A stretch of 64,000 bases of DNA, taken from contig JALMGJ010000020.1 of the NCBI GenBank assembly GCA_023362775.1, forward strand, positions 7,954,501 to 8,018,500, in the 5' to 3' direction. Source of the stretch: Charina bottae. Lineage: Eukaryota > Chordata > Lepidosauria > Squamata > Charinaidae. The stretch's first letter is position 1. Every line of letters starts with the position of its first letter. Below the pieces are notes generated by a model, which ran no database searches, was not told the origin of the DNA, and was given only the letters and a program-made list of their open reading frames with translations. Shown here piece by piece: positions 35,146 through 45,933 of the stretch. The translations under genes were made by a program, and so were the position numbers.

Positions 35146-35440
35146 CCGCTGCTGCTCGGCTGCCACCTTCCTCCTCCGCTTCAGCCGCCCGCCCGCCGAG
35201 TCCCGGCCCTTCAGCCCCCGCTGGGGGGAGGGGGGCAGGGACTCAGCGCCCGCACGCCCGGAGCCCGGCAGAGCTGCGTCTCGCCCCGCCCCGCCCTCCC
35301 AGAGTGGCCAGCGGAGCGCCCACCTGCTCGGGCAGGTATCAGCCTCTCTGTACGCTCCTTCCGCTGCTGCTGCTGCTGCTGGGAGACGGCGTCCACCCGG
35401 CCCAGCTGCCCAGGGTCCAGGGAGATCAGCTCCGGCGGGA
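35146..35440 (-). other. Possible captured exon-intron-exon fragment
   Basis: On the minus strand a segment ending CGAGCAG at 35324 is followed by GTGGGC. About 100 bp later a pyrimidine-rich CCCCTCCCCCCAG leads into a 75-bp segment (35220-35146) followed by GTGAGT. This is the layout of a short intron between two exons. No source gene is recognised, and GC-rich DNA makes chance matches likely. Confidence 0.22.
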
Positions 35441-35869
35441 TCTGTGCCGAAGAGCCCCGCCCGCTTGCCTCCCTCCGCGATGCCCAGGCGCGCTAGAAGG
35501 CAGCGGGGGGCCTCGCGGAGGGATGCTGAGCTCCGCAGCCGAGCCTGGGCGTGCGTGCGGGACGGAAGCCGCCATCGCAGGCTTCCTCGCCGAGTTTGTC
35601 CGCTGCCTGCAGGGAGGGAGGCGGGGGGACAGGGCTGGGCGCGGGGGCAGGGGCAGGGGCCGCGGACGGCAGGCCAAAGGGAGATGCCAGGGCGACTGTA
35701 GCGACCGGAGGCGGCCAAGGGGAGAGCAGGCGGCTCTTCGCCCTCGGCACGCCGCGGGGCCAGACGAGCCTCCGGCTGCTGCTTCCTGCGCCCGTGGCCT
35801 CTTCGCTGCCGCCGCCGCCCACCTCTTCCGCTCTCCGCTTCTCCGCAAAGCTCCTGGTTCATCTTAATG

Positions 35870-36201
35870 CAGGGCTTTCCAAACTTTTGCCGTTGGCGAC
35901 ACACCAACGGCTGGCCCACGAAGACCTGGAAGCGGCGGTGCTTCCAGGTTGCTGCCGCTGCGGCGGCAGGGGCTGCCCCTTCGAAAGGGGCTCCGGGGAC
36001 CCCGAAAATGCCCTCAGTTCCGGCAGGGAGGCGAAAATCGCATGCGCATGCTGCTGGCTTCCCAGCGCACAGCTGATCGGCACGGAGAATTTCCACCTCA
36101 GGCAGCCCTGCAGCATGCGTGATTTTCTCCTCCCTGCCAGAACCAAGGGCAATTTTTATCAGAGCTTCCGGGTTGTCACGCGACACACTTGGAAAGCCCT
36201 G
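35870..36201. mobile_element. hAT MITE nested in the 4.6 kb element
   Basis: 332 bp, CAGGGCTTTCCAAACTTTTG to ..CACTTGGAAAGCCCTG, with perfect duplications TCTTAATG (35862-35869 and 36202-36209). A paralogous empty version of the same site, CATCTTACTGTTTCC, is present at about 37189-37203, which confirms the borders. Its interior also occurs in the centre of the large palindrome. Confidence 0.93.
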
Positions 36202-36479
36202 TCTTAATGTTTCCTTTTCCTCTCCTTCAATACGTTCCAGCAAGCGAGGTGGAAGCGGAGAGGCCACGGGTGCAGGAAGCAGCAGCCGGAGGCTGCCTCG
36301 CAACCCGGAAACTCTGATGAAAATGCCCTTGGTTCTGGCAGGCTCCGGGGACCCCGAAAATGACCTCGGTTCTGGCAGGAGGGCATTTTCGGGGTCCCCG
36401 GAGCCTGTCCTTTCAAAGGGGCAGTGGTGGCAGCAGACCATCCCCGAAGCGCTCGCCAGGCAGGCAGGAGAGCGTCGCC

Positions 36480-36611
36480 ATGCTGGGCGCGCTGCGAGAG
36501 GAGACAGCGCAGCTGCTGGGCGACTACCTGCAGCACCGGCTGGGGGACGCAGCGCTGCCCCCCAGCCGCACGGCCGAGACGCTGCGGCGGGTGGCCGACA
36601 AGCTGGAGAGG
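36480..36611 (+). pseudogene. BCL2L10: Captured BCL2L10 (NR13)-like N-terminal fragment, left arm
   Basis: ATG followed by 44 codons: starts MLGALREETAQLLGDYLQHR and continues LGDAALPPSR..LRRVADKLER. The pattern xxLxEETAxLLxDYxQHR..AALPPS..AxxLRRxAxxLER is that of the N-terminus (BH4-like region) of the avian/reptilian BCL2L10 (NR13) apoptosis regulator, a mitochondrial/ER BCL2-family protein. Similarity stops at codon 44, where repeat sequence with GATGGGAGC begins, so BH3, BH1, BH2 and the membrane anchor are absent. It is therefore a transposon-captured fragment and not a gene. The identification is from memory of the family, with no search. Confidence 0.72.
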
Positions 36612-36654
36612 TGCAGCGGGATGGGAGCATCGCCGGCGGCCCGCGAGGACCGGC

Positions 36655-37072
36655 CAGGGAAGGCGCGCGGGCGGAGCTGCCTGTCTGGCACTCGGGCGCT
36701 CCGGCTGGGGTGCAGCGGGACGGGAGCTCCGCCCGCGCGCCTTCCCTGGCCGGTCCTCACAGGCCGATCGCGTGGAAGGCGCGCGGGCGGAGCTGCCTGT
36801 CTGGCACTCGGGCGCTCCGGCTGGGGTGCAGCGGGATGGGAGCTCCGCCCGCGCGCCTTCCCTGGCCGGTCCTCGCAGGCCGATCGCGTGGGAGGCGCGC
36901 GGGCGGAGCTGCCTGTCTGGCACTCGGGTGCTCCGGCTGGGGTGCAGCGGGACGGGAGCTCCGCCCACGCGCCTTCCCTGGCTGGTCCTCACGGGCCGAT
37001 CGCGTGGAAGGTGCGCGGGCGGAGCTGCCTGTCTGGCACTCGGGCGCTCCGATAGCGCGGCCCCGCCGCCGC
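36655..37072 (+). repeat. 116-bp tandem units, left arm
   Basis: Four copies with an exact 116-bp period. Each has the inverse pair GGCGCGCGGGCGGAGCT and AGCTCCGCCCGCGCGCC, so each unit can fold on itself. The mirror array is at 38340-38757. Confidence 0.88.
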
Positions 37073-37358
37073 TCTTTCTCTCCGGCTTGGGTCCCGGGAA
37101 GGCAGCGGGGGACCTTGCGGAGGGAGGCAACCAGGCAGGCAAGCGGCCCGCCTCTGCCGCTCTCCGCTTCTCCGCAAAGCTCCTGGTTCATCTTACTGTT
37201 TCCTTTTCCTCCCCTTCAATACGTTCCAGCAAGCGAGGTGGAAGCGGAGAGGCCACAGGCGCAGGAAGCAGCAGCCGGAGGCCGCCTCGCCTCTTCCGCT
37301 CTCCGCTTCCACCTCGCTTGCTGGAACGTATTGAAGGGGAGGAAAAGGAAACATTACG

Positions 37359-38052
37359 ACAGGGCTTTCCAAGTTTGTCGCGTGACAACCCGGAAGCTCT
37401 GATGAAAATGCCCTTGGTTCTGGCAGGCTCCGGGGACCCCGAAAATGACCTCGGTTCTGGCAGGAGGGCATTTTCGGGGTCCCCGGAGCCTGTCCTTTCA
37501 AAGGGGCAGTGGTGGCAGCAGACCATCAGCGCTTCCAGGACACCGCTGCTGCCGCTGCCCCTTCAAAACGGCAGGCTCCGGGGACCCCGAAAATGACCTC
37601 AGTTCTGGCAGGGAGGCGAAAATCACGCATGCTGCAGGGCTGCCTGGGGTGGAAATTCTCTGCGCCGATCAGCTGTGCGCTGGGAAGCCAGCAGCATGCG
37701 CATGCGATTTTCGCCTCCCTGCCAGAACCGAGGTCATTTTCGGGGTCCCCGGAGCCTGCCGTTTTGAAGGGGCAGTGGCAGCAGCGGTGTCCTGGAAGCG
37801 CTGATGGTCCGCTGCCACCACTGCCCCTTTGAAAGGACAGGCTCCGGGGACCCCGAAAATGCCCTTGTTTCCGGCAGGGAGGCGAAAATCGCATGCGCAT
37901 GCTGCTGGCTTCCCAGCGCACAGCTGATCGGCGCAGAGAATTTCCACCCCAGGCAGCCCTGCAGCATGCGTGATTTTCGCCTCCCTGCCAGAACCAAGGG
38001 CATTTTCATCAGAGCTTCCGGGTTGTCACGCGACAAACTTGGAAAGCCCTGT
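37359..38052. mobile_element. Palindromic centre derived from hAT MITE copies
   Basis: Both ends are hAT-like (CAGGGCTTTCCAAG at 37359 and its inverse at the right). The flanking 8 bp are CATTACGA on the left and TCGTAATG on the right, which are inverse complements and not a direct repeat. This points to an inverted duplication of a flank-plus-element block, not a single simple insertion. The interior repeats GGCTCCGGGGACCCCGAAAA modules in alternating orientation. Confidence 0.75.
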
Positions 38053-38339
38053 CGTAATGTTTCCTTTTCCTCCCCTTCAATACATTCCAGCAAGCGAGGT
38101 GGAAGCGGAGAGCGGAAGAGGCGAGGCGGCCTCCGGCTGCTGCTTCCTGCGCCCGTGGCCTCTCCGCTTCCACCTCGCTTGCTGGAACGTATTGAAGGGG
38201 AGGAAAAGGAAACAGTAAGATGAACCAGGAGCTTTGCGGAGAAGCGGAGAGCGGCAGAGGCGGGCCGCTTGCCTGCCTGGTTGCCTCCCTCCGCGAGGTC
38301 CCCCGCTGCCTTCCCGGGACCCAAGCCGGAGAGAAAGGG

Positions 38340-38757
38340 CGGCGGTGGGGCCGCGCTACCGGAGCGCCCGAGTGCCAGACAGGCAGCTCCGCCCGCGCGC
38401 CTCCCACGCGATCGGCCTGCGAGGACCGGCCAGGGAAGGCGCGCGGGCGGAGCTCCCGTCCCGCTGCACCCCAGCCGGAGCGCCCGAGTGCCAGACAGGC
38501 AGCTCCGCCCGCGCGCCTTCCACGCGATCGGCCTGCGAGGACCGTCCAGGGAAGGCGCGCGGGCGGAGCTCCCGTCCCGCTGCACCCCAGCCGGAGCGCC
38601 CGAGTGCCAGACAGGCAGCTCCGCCCGCGCGCCTTCCACGCGATCGGCCCGTGAGGACCAGCCAGGGAAGGCGCGCGGGCGGAGCTCCCGTCCCGCTGCA
38701 CCCCAGCCGGAGCGCCCGAGTGCCAGACAGGCAGCTCCGCCCGCACGCCTTCCCTGG
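38340..38757 (-). repeat. 116-bp tandem units, right arm
   Basis: Four copies with 116-bp period (CAGACAG at 38376, 38492, 38608, 38724), inverse of the left-arm array. Confidence 0.88.
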
Positions 38758-38799
38758 CCGGTCCTCGCGGGCCGCTGGCGATGCTCCCATCCCGCTGCA

Positions 38800-38931
38800 C
38801 CTCTCCAGCTTGTCGGCCACCCGCCGCAGTGTCTCGGCCGTGCGGCTGGGGGGCAGCGCCGCGTCCTCCAGCCGGTGCTGCAGGTAGTCGCCCAGCAGCT
38901 GCGCTGTCTCCTCTCGCAGCGCGCCCAGCAT
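38800..38931 (-). pseudogene. BCL2L10: Captured BCL2L10 (NR13)-like N-terminal fragment, right arm
   Basis: Inverted copy of the 36480-36611 fragment. It keeps the ATG (38931-38929 on the minus strand) and all 44 codons open, with an E for G difference near residue 22. Retention of an open frame in both arms most likely reflects recent duplication and not selection. Confidence 0.7.
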
Positions 38932-39255
38932 GGCGACGCTCTCCTGCCTGCCTGGCGAGCGCTTGGGGGGGGCGGCAGCGGCCGTTGCAACGCGGGCGGA
39001 GGAAGCGGCGGCGGCGGCGGCGACCAACCAACTTCCCCACCCACCGATCTCGAAAAAGCGCTGCCCGACTCTGGAAGGCTCCCGAGGGCGGGAGGAGGAA
39101 GAATCAATTGCCCTCCTCCAGCGCCGGCCATTTGGGGGCGGGATCCAATCGCGTGGAAGGGGCAGGGGTGAGTTCAGCTGCAGAAGAGCCACACTCAAGG
39201 GGCCAAAGAGCCGCATCTGGCTCGCGAGCCGCCATTTCCGACCCTTGGTCTAGGA

Positions 39256-40590
39256 TTGTCTTATCTAATGGTTCAGTGAGGATTTAAATGGTGCAGTTCA
39301 GCTCTCAAGATTGCAAGGAGATAATTCTTGACATTGGCATTCATCCTAGATTTCCTTTGTCTTGATTGTTTATTGGTTTTAGATATGATGGTCTCCAAGT
39401 TTCTGTCTTCCAGGAACAGTATTCACAAAGGGTGTATTTCACATTAAAAGATACTCTCAGCGTCTGTGCAAGCAGTGTAGGAATGGCATTACTGAGCCAA
39501 AAATAGAGACTTTGTTACCTATATAAAGGCTATTAAAGGCAATGGAAAGAACATGGCGATCTTAGTTTTCCATGCTGGAGTGTAAAAGAAAGAACCATCA
39601 ATGATCTGGCATTGTTTAGGTCCAGGACATTATTGGGGCCTGGTCTGCTTAATTATAGCTCATATAAATTATTTGTAGACATTGTTTGGTGTTACAAATT
39701 GCCTATCCCTGTGAACTACCAGTCAGCGATAAAGATCCTGTCAGTGACTAGCCCACTCATGCAAATTGAACTGCCAGACAAACAGCACTTCAGGACAGAT
39801 AAACCAAGCAAGTGCAGAATGTACAAGAAGAGCATAGGACTGTGCTCATGATAATGATATCCATTCCCTGTTACACATTGATTCCCATTTAATATCTGGC
39901 TGGAGCAGTTGAGAGCCCAAAGGGATTGTAAATAACTATAAAATCAGGCAGCGGTTAATGATCAGAAAAGGATATCCAAGCTTGATGTGAAATACAATTG
40001 TGAATAATTATTTTTATAAGTTTAACTGCATCCTTTTCTGTTAAATTTCCAGCTGCTGAGATGGGTAGCCAGCAAGAAGAGGAAAGAGAACCCTTCATTT
40101 TTAGCAGTTTTTAAATCAACTTTAAGTAGGAGAAGCTTAATGCTTCCAATTTGAGAGTTGAACTTGAACTGGGTGGGATGGGGATTGTTTTATGACAATA
40201 TATTAATTATGACAGCAATATAATTAGTAGAATTAGCGTAATGAAAACTTGAATATGGTGGATGCTCAAAGATATGCTTCATTTTAATTTGGAGTTATAT
40301 ACAGTTGTCAGCATAAGATGGGAAATGTCAGTCTCTAGAATGCCTGGAGATATCAAAGTTTGCTCAAGGTATCTTAGACAAAATACCCAAATGGTCCTCT
40401 CTGTCATCATCATGAGGAAATGTATCATAATAAGTCGAATAACTGAAAAATTATAGCTGTTTAATGGTACCTGTACTATTGCTGCTGGAAGCTGAGGTTG
40501 TCTCAACCAGCCAAATAGTAAGGATGACCATAGTGAATATTACTTAGCTTATCCTTATAGAAACCTTTATCTGTTGAAAGATACTTGAGT
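39256..40590 (+). other. Intron sequence without recognised features
   Basis: A/T-rich, with no exon or repeat family recognised. Confidence 0.4.
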
Positions 40591-40591
40591 A

Positions 40592-41052
40592 CTGGTTATC
40601 TGAGGGACCGCCTCATCCCCATTACATCATCCCATCCCACCCGATCTTGCAGAGAGGGCATGCTGCGGACCCCCTCTATGAAAGAATTCCATCTAGCCGG
40701 GTCCCGGAGGCGAGCCTTCTCTGCAGTAGCACCTGCCCTATGGAACATCCTCCCACCAGGGATAAGACAGGCCCCTTCACTCCTGGACTTCAGGAAAAAA
40801 TTAAAAACTTGGCTCTGTGATCTCGCCTGGGGCAAGAAGGAAAGTGGTCAAGCTTGGGGATGGCTGATTTCCTAGAGCCGCCTCAAATATCTCAAATATT
40901 TTAAATACATTCAACGTCACTGTAAGAACCACCTGCCACTTGAATTTTATTGTATTTATATTTTTATTGTTGTTTTTATTGTTTTTTATTGTTGTTCTGT
41001 TGTGAACCGCCCAGAGTCCCTCCTTGAGGGGGAGATGGGCGGTTATAGAAAT

Positions 41053-41058
<6 letters not shown>
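40592..41058 (+). mobile_element. L2/CR1-type LINE 3' end
   Basis: Encodes the same C-terminal LINE motifs as 60306-62159 (YLRDRLIPIT, then RAFSAVAPALWNILPP, then SLLDFRKKLKTWL..LAW), followed by the 3'UTR with TGAACCGCCCAGAGTCCCTC and GATGGGCGGTTATAGAAAT. The 96-codon coding part is open to its natural end. 5'-truncated. Confidence 0.82.

Positions 41059-41092
<34 letters not shown>
41055..41092 (+). repeat. (GATA)n microsatellite on LINE tail
   Basis: About nine GATA units directly continue the LINE 3' end. Confidence 0.9.
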
Positions 41093-41307
41093 ATAGATTT
41101 ACATAGTTCATCTAATGATTGTTATGATTGTTATTAGCTTATGGATAACCTTATCTATTAACAGTTACTAGAAAATAGGTTTAGCTACTGTATAAATATT
41201 TTAACATAATTTTAATTAAAGTTTTCTAAGGCTTACGTAATTACGTAAAATTCAGAGACTCAAGTCATAGATCAGAGCTTTCCAAACTGTGTGTCGCGAC
41301 ACAAACG

Positions 41308-41842
41308 TATTGTAGTTTTTAATAATTTGTGAGATCAGAGTTATAGAAATATTAAGAAATAAATGAACTGGAAAAAAAACTTGCAGTAGAAAAATGCTGC
41401 TTTTATTTTAAAACAAATAAACAGAAACTTAACTCTTCAGCCTTTTCCCAGCTGGGAAAAGCATGGCTTAATTAGCATAGCTTGAGGCAATTTTGCCTCT
41501 CTGCACTCACCAACAACATTGTAGTACAGGAGTAGAAGCAGTAAACACAATAGAAGAATTTACATTTTAAAGCTTTTACAATTTAAACCTGGCAGTACCT
41601 GAGTGGACAGAGCTTGGCATGTGACCACTCACCTAGGCAACTTATTACTTATTTGGGAAAGAACAAACAAGTACCTTTCTGATTGGCTAAACAAACTAGA
41701 CTTTGAGGCTCCAACAATTAACATTCCTGGGGGGGGGGGTTGCAAGAGCTCTCCTGAAGCCCACAGGAAAAAACTTTTAGCAACTTGACTTTTTAAAACT
41801 CAGTTTTCAAATTCTTTCCTGAATCATAAAATATATACAACA
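41308..41842 (-). repeat. 3' LTR of Copia element
   Basis: About 535 bp; on the minus strand it starts TGTTGTATATATTTTATGAT and ends CTACAATA. The near-identical partner is at 46163-46695. Immediately upstream in element sense is AAAAAGGGGAG (41843-41853), a good polypurine tract. Confidence 0.9.
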
Positions 41843-41851
41843 CTCCCCTTT

Positions 41852-44800
41852 TTATGTACAGAAAGAATTTGGAAACAAGCCCAATTTTGTTACTAACTCC
41901 TTATGCCTAACCCCAGGTAGAGGCTTCGTAAAAATATCGGCCAACATTAATTTAGTTTCACAGTATTTTAAAATAACCTTTTTCTTGGCTATAAAATCTT
42001 TAACAAGATGAAAACGAACATCAATGTGCTTTGTCCGATTTCTGGAACCTTCAGATAAAGCTAAATGTAAACAGGCCTGGTTGTCTTCATAAATTGTTAC
42101 AGGCTGGCTTAAAATGATTCCAATGTCTTGCAATAATTGTGTAAATCAGATTACCTCATTGCACAGTTGTGCCAATGCATAAAATTCAGCTTCAGCCGTG
42201 CTGATAGCTACCACTGTTTGTTTTCTGGAATACCATGCAATTGTTGACTTGGCAAATTTAATTACAGTCCCAGAAGTAGACTTCCTATCACTGAGATCTC
42301 CAGCCCAATCTGAATCACACCAGCACTCTAACTTTTCCCCTGTGTCTGTAGCAGACAATCTTAAACAATAATTTTTGGTGCCCTGTAAATAACAAAAAAG
42401 CCTTTTTAATCCAGACTTTGCAACAGATGTGGGATGCTCCACATATCTGCTCAAAATGGACACACTGTTTGAAATGTCGGGTCTGCTATGATTCGCAATA
42501 TAAAGCAGACTACCAACAGCTGATCTGAAATTATCTCCTTCAGATAACTCATCATCCCCCTTTTCCCCCTCCTGTTTTAGAAACTTGGGAAGCATGGGGG
42601 AAGAGACAGACTTACAATCTTGCATTTTAAAATCTTCCAGCAGTTTCTTAATTTTACTACTCTGACTTATGAGAAAACTGCCATCTTTTTCCCTCTGAAT
42701 TTCTAATTCCAAGTAATTATTAACTGCTCCAAGACATTTCAAAGTGAAATTGTTTTTCATACAAACCTCAAAATCATGCTTTTGTTTGTCTGATGATGTG
42801 AGCAGCAACAAATCATCCACATACAAGCATAAGTACATTACACCTTGCTTATCATTCTTTACATATACACATGGATCAGCAATTCCTTTCTGAAACCCAA
42901 AATTTTGTAAAGTATTATCCAACTTGATATTCCAACAATGGGCCGACTGTTTCAATCCATAGATGGACTTCTGCAATTCACACACAAGATGTTTTTCTTT
43001 TTCATAACCAGGAGGTTGTTTCATAAACAATTTTTCCTCCAAATCACCATACAGAAAAGCAGTTTGAATATCATAGTGATAAACAGACAATTTTTTCATG
43101 GCAGCAACCTTTAAAAGCAACCTGATAGATTCAGCTTTGGTCACTGGAGCAAAAGTTTTGTCATAGTCCACATTTTTTCTTTGAGTAAAACCTTTTGCTA
43201 CTAATCTTGCTTTATACTTTTGAATTTTACCTTCTGAATCTTTTTTCAATTTAAACACCCACCTACAATCCAAACACTTCTGATTGGGAGGCAGACTCAC
43301 CAATTTCCAAGTTTTATTTTCCTTTAAGGAATCCAATTCCTGCTGCATGGCTTCATGCCAGCACTTAGCTATTTCAGGTGGCATCTCATTGATTTGCTCA
43401 AGAGATTCAGGCTCTGTGTGAATGTGAAATGCTTTTATCACATCTACTTGATAACGATCGGGTGGAACCCCCTTATTTATCCTTTCAGACCTGCGATGTA
43501 GGACAAGACTTACATTCTGAATTCCACCATTTCCCTCAGAAACCTCTGACTTCTCAGACAATTCAACTTCTTGCTCATTGACTTCACTAGGTGATTCCTG
43601 CAAATCACCATCAGCAAAAATTTCCTGTTCCCTCATGGATAAATCAACTGAAGAACTAGAGTTTATTTTATCCCAATTCTGCTCAGCAAAGGAAGCACTC
43701 TTACTAATTATCAGTTGATTATCCAGTATGAACCTGTATCTCCTCTGACTCTGTTCATACCCAACAAAGATAGCTTTCTTTGTTCTGGAAGCCCCCTTAC
43801 GCCTCAGCTGCTTGGGAATGTGCACCCAAGCTGTGCTCCCAAAAACTCTGAGATGATTTACCTTAGGTTTTACACCATAGAACAAATGAAATGGCGTATC
43901 CTGAACTGCACTGTTAAACAGCCTGTTCTGAACATAACATGCTGTAGAAACAGCTTCTCCCCAAAACCTAAAAGGTAAACTGGCATCCTTCAGCAAACAC
44001 ATCATGGCTTCCTGTAGTGTTCGCCCTTTCCTTTCTGCCACAGAATTCTGTTCTGGAGTGTAAGGGTTAGCTAAAATGTGTTCTATCCCTTTTTCTGACA
44101 AAAAGCTTTTAAACTTTGAGGATAGATACTCTCCAGCTCTGTCTGATTGCAAAGCAGACACAGGCCTTGGGAATTTTCCATTTGCCCAAGTTACAAAATT
44201 TTTAAACTTGTCAAAGACCTCATCTTTGTGTTTCAACAAATGAATGAATGTGTACCTTGAAAAATCATCTATGAAGGTCAAAATGTACCTTGCTCCTCAA
44301 AGACTTGGAGAAAATGGACCTATCACATCAGAATGAATTATCTCCAGAGGCCTAGAAGTGGTTCTATTTGCAATTTTCTGCACAGGAGCCCTAGTGGTCT
44401 TATTTTCCTTGCAAACTGAACAATCCAAATACTTATCGCAAGATTTCAATTTTAAATCAGCAGAAAAACTAGGCATTTGTGATATGTACTTAAAATTAGC
44501 ATGAGCATACCTTCTATGCATTAAATGGATACACTGATCGTGTATGGGAGTATTTTCAAACACAGCTTTTGCTGTTTGCTTCTCAACCTTTTGTACAATG
44601 TAAAGAGAATCTTTCTGCAAACATTTTGCAACCACTTTACCATCCTTCCTAATTTCACAGCGCTCTTTCTTAAAAGTTATAACATACCCAGATGCTACTA
44701 ACTGACCCACAGACAAGAGATTATTTTGAAAATTAGGCACAAATAGAAATTGAACAGTTTCCCCCAAACATGGAAGATAAATCTCACCTTGAGCCATGAT

Positions 44801-45933
44801 CTTAGACATAGATCCATCAGCTAAGGAAACTCTTTGTTTGTTAGTTTTAGACAAAGACACAAATGAATCTTTATTATTACAGACATGCCAATTTGCGCCG
44901 CTATCTAAAATCCAATGCTCTTTATCATCACAGCTTTCAACAACTTTTGCAATATGAGAAGATTGTAAAGCCTTCTTCCTGGATGTTGCTTCTTTCTTCT
45001 GAAAAATTTTCTTACCTCTAGGCAACTGGTCACAATCCTTTCGAAGATGTGCAGGAGATCCACATTGAAAGCAACGCTTGCTTGAAAATGCAGCAGCCTG
45101 AAATTCACAGCTTTTCCGTTCCCTTGGCTTCTCACATGAAGACTTTAATGAAGAAGTAGACACAGCTTTTTCCTGCCTTTTTTCCCACTCAGCAAGAAGA
45201 CGAGCAGACACAAACGATGGAGTTAAATCAGCTTCAGGGATGCCCTCCATGGTGCAAATTAAAGTGTCCCAGGACTCATTCAACAAAGACAGCATAATGT
45301 AAGCTTTCATCAGAGGGGTAAACTCCAAACCATGCTCTTGAAGCTCCACGAAATATTGTTGAAGTTTATGTAGATGCTCTGGCAAATTTCCATGAGGAAA
45401 GAGGCAACATTTGGTTAAAATAACCTTGCTTCCAGGAGAGGTTTTCACATATAAATTACGTAAATAGTCCCATAACTCCTTGGATCTTTCTATGCCTCTC
45501 ACGTGTATAAGCTGATTATCTTCCACAGGCAAAATAATGGAAGCTTTACATTTCTCATCCCGCCTCAGCCAGGCTTGGTCTGGATTTTGAGGAATTGCTT
45601 CTGCTATAACAGACCACAAATTTTCTCTCCTCAAGAAACTCTCCATTTTCAAAGACCAGTTCAAATAATTAAATAGTCCCATAAGTCCTTGGATCTTTCT
45701 ATGCCTCTCACATGTATAAGCTGATTATCTTCCACAGGCAAAATAATGGAAGCTTTACATTTCTCATCCTGCCTCAGCCAGGCTTGGTCTGGATTTTGAG
45801 GAATTGCTTCTGCTATAACAGACCACAAATTTTCTCTCCTCAAGAAACTCTCCATTTTCAAAGACCAGTTCAAATAATTAGTATTAGAAAGCTTTTCCAG
45901 GGGCATACCTTGATAATTTGAAGTAGCAGCCAT
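41852..45933 (-). pseudogene. gag-pol: Copia gag-pol (two stops, one frameshift)
   Basis: The ATG at 45933 (MAATSNYQGM) starts a Gag with a UBN2-type core. Then come a CCHC knuckle CFQCGSPAHLRKDC (about 45073-45032), a protease with ILDSGANWHV (near 44905), an integrase HHCC finger and core (IHSDVIGPF, LQSDRAGEY, SVAERKGR), a reverse transcriptase with YVDD (near 42823) and an RNase H with CWCDSDWAGD and YEDNQACLHL. Breaks: the 209-bp duplication at 45464-45881 shifts the frame, TGA at 44294-44296 (likely Gly) and TGA at 42143-42145 (likely Trp). Apart from these, one frame runs through to 41852. Confidence 0.9.
45464..45881 (-). repeat. 209-bp tandem duplication within Copia gag
   Basis: The segment is present twice at a 209-bp offset (for example GACCAGTTC at 45654 and 45863) with about three differences. 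209 is not a multiple of three, which explains the gag frame change. Confidence 0.9.

Larger units (their letters stand above)
36446..38965. repeat. Giant hierarchical inverted repeat
   Basis: Position p on the left arm pairs with 75411-p on the right. For example, CTGTCTG at 36681, 36797, 36913 and 37029 faces CAGACAG ending at 38730, 38614, 38498 and 38382. In the inner part the offset changes to a sum of 75330, implying an ~81-bp indel between arms. The central unpaired part is about 37625-37705. Arms are roughly 1.2 kb with only scattered differences. A second hairpin (37197-37254 with 37296-37353) and 21-bp hairpins in each 116-bp unit are nested in it. Confidence 0.9.
34639..39247. mobile_element. 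4.6 kb composite hAT-type element with captured gene fragments
   Basis: Left end CAGGGGTCGGCAAACTTTTT. Inverse of the right end CAAGGGTCGGAAATGGCGGC. The perfect 8-bp duplication GTCTAGGA (34631-34638 and 39248-39255) marks both edges, and CAG/CAA..GGGTCGG termini with 8-bp TSDs fit hAT. No transposase is visible. Inside, in order: a 38-bp GC-box/CCAAT array, a very GC-rich block with splice-like borders, a nested hAT MITE (35870-36201), and a giant inverted repeat whose arms carry a BCL2L10-like coding fragment and 116-bp tandem units. Long open frames across this block on both strands are the product of high GC content and are not called as genes. The capture of host sequence is like Pack-type DNA transposons. 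Confidence 0.82.

Noticed and set aside
37359..38052. Simple independent hAT insertion
   Set aside because: Its flanking 8-mers are inverse complements, not a direct duplication, so it is better explained as part of the inverted duplication.
34855..39216. Many long open frames on both strands (up to ~590 codons) in the GC-rich block
   Set aside because: Stops are rare in GC-rich DNA, frames overlap on opposite strands, cross transposon borders and mirror each other because of the palindrome. No domain other than the short BCL2L10-like piece is recognisable.
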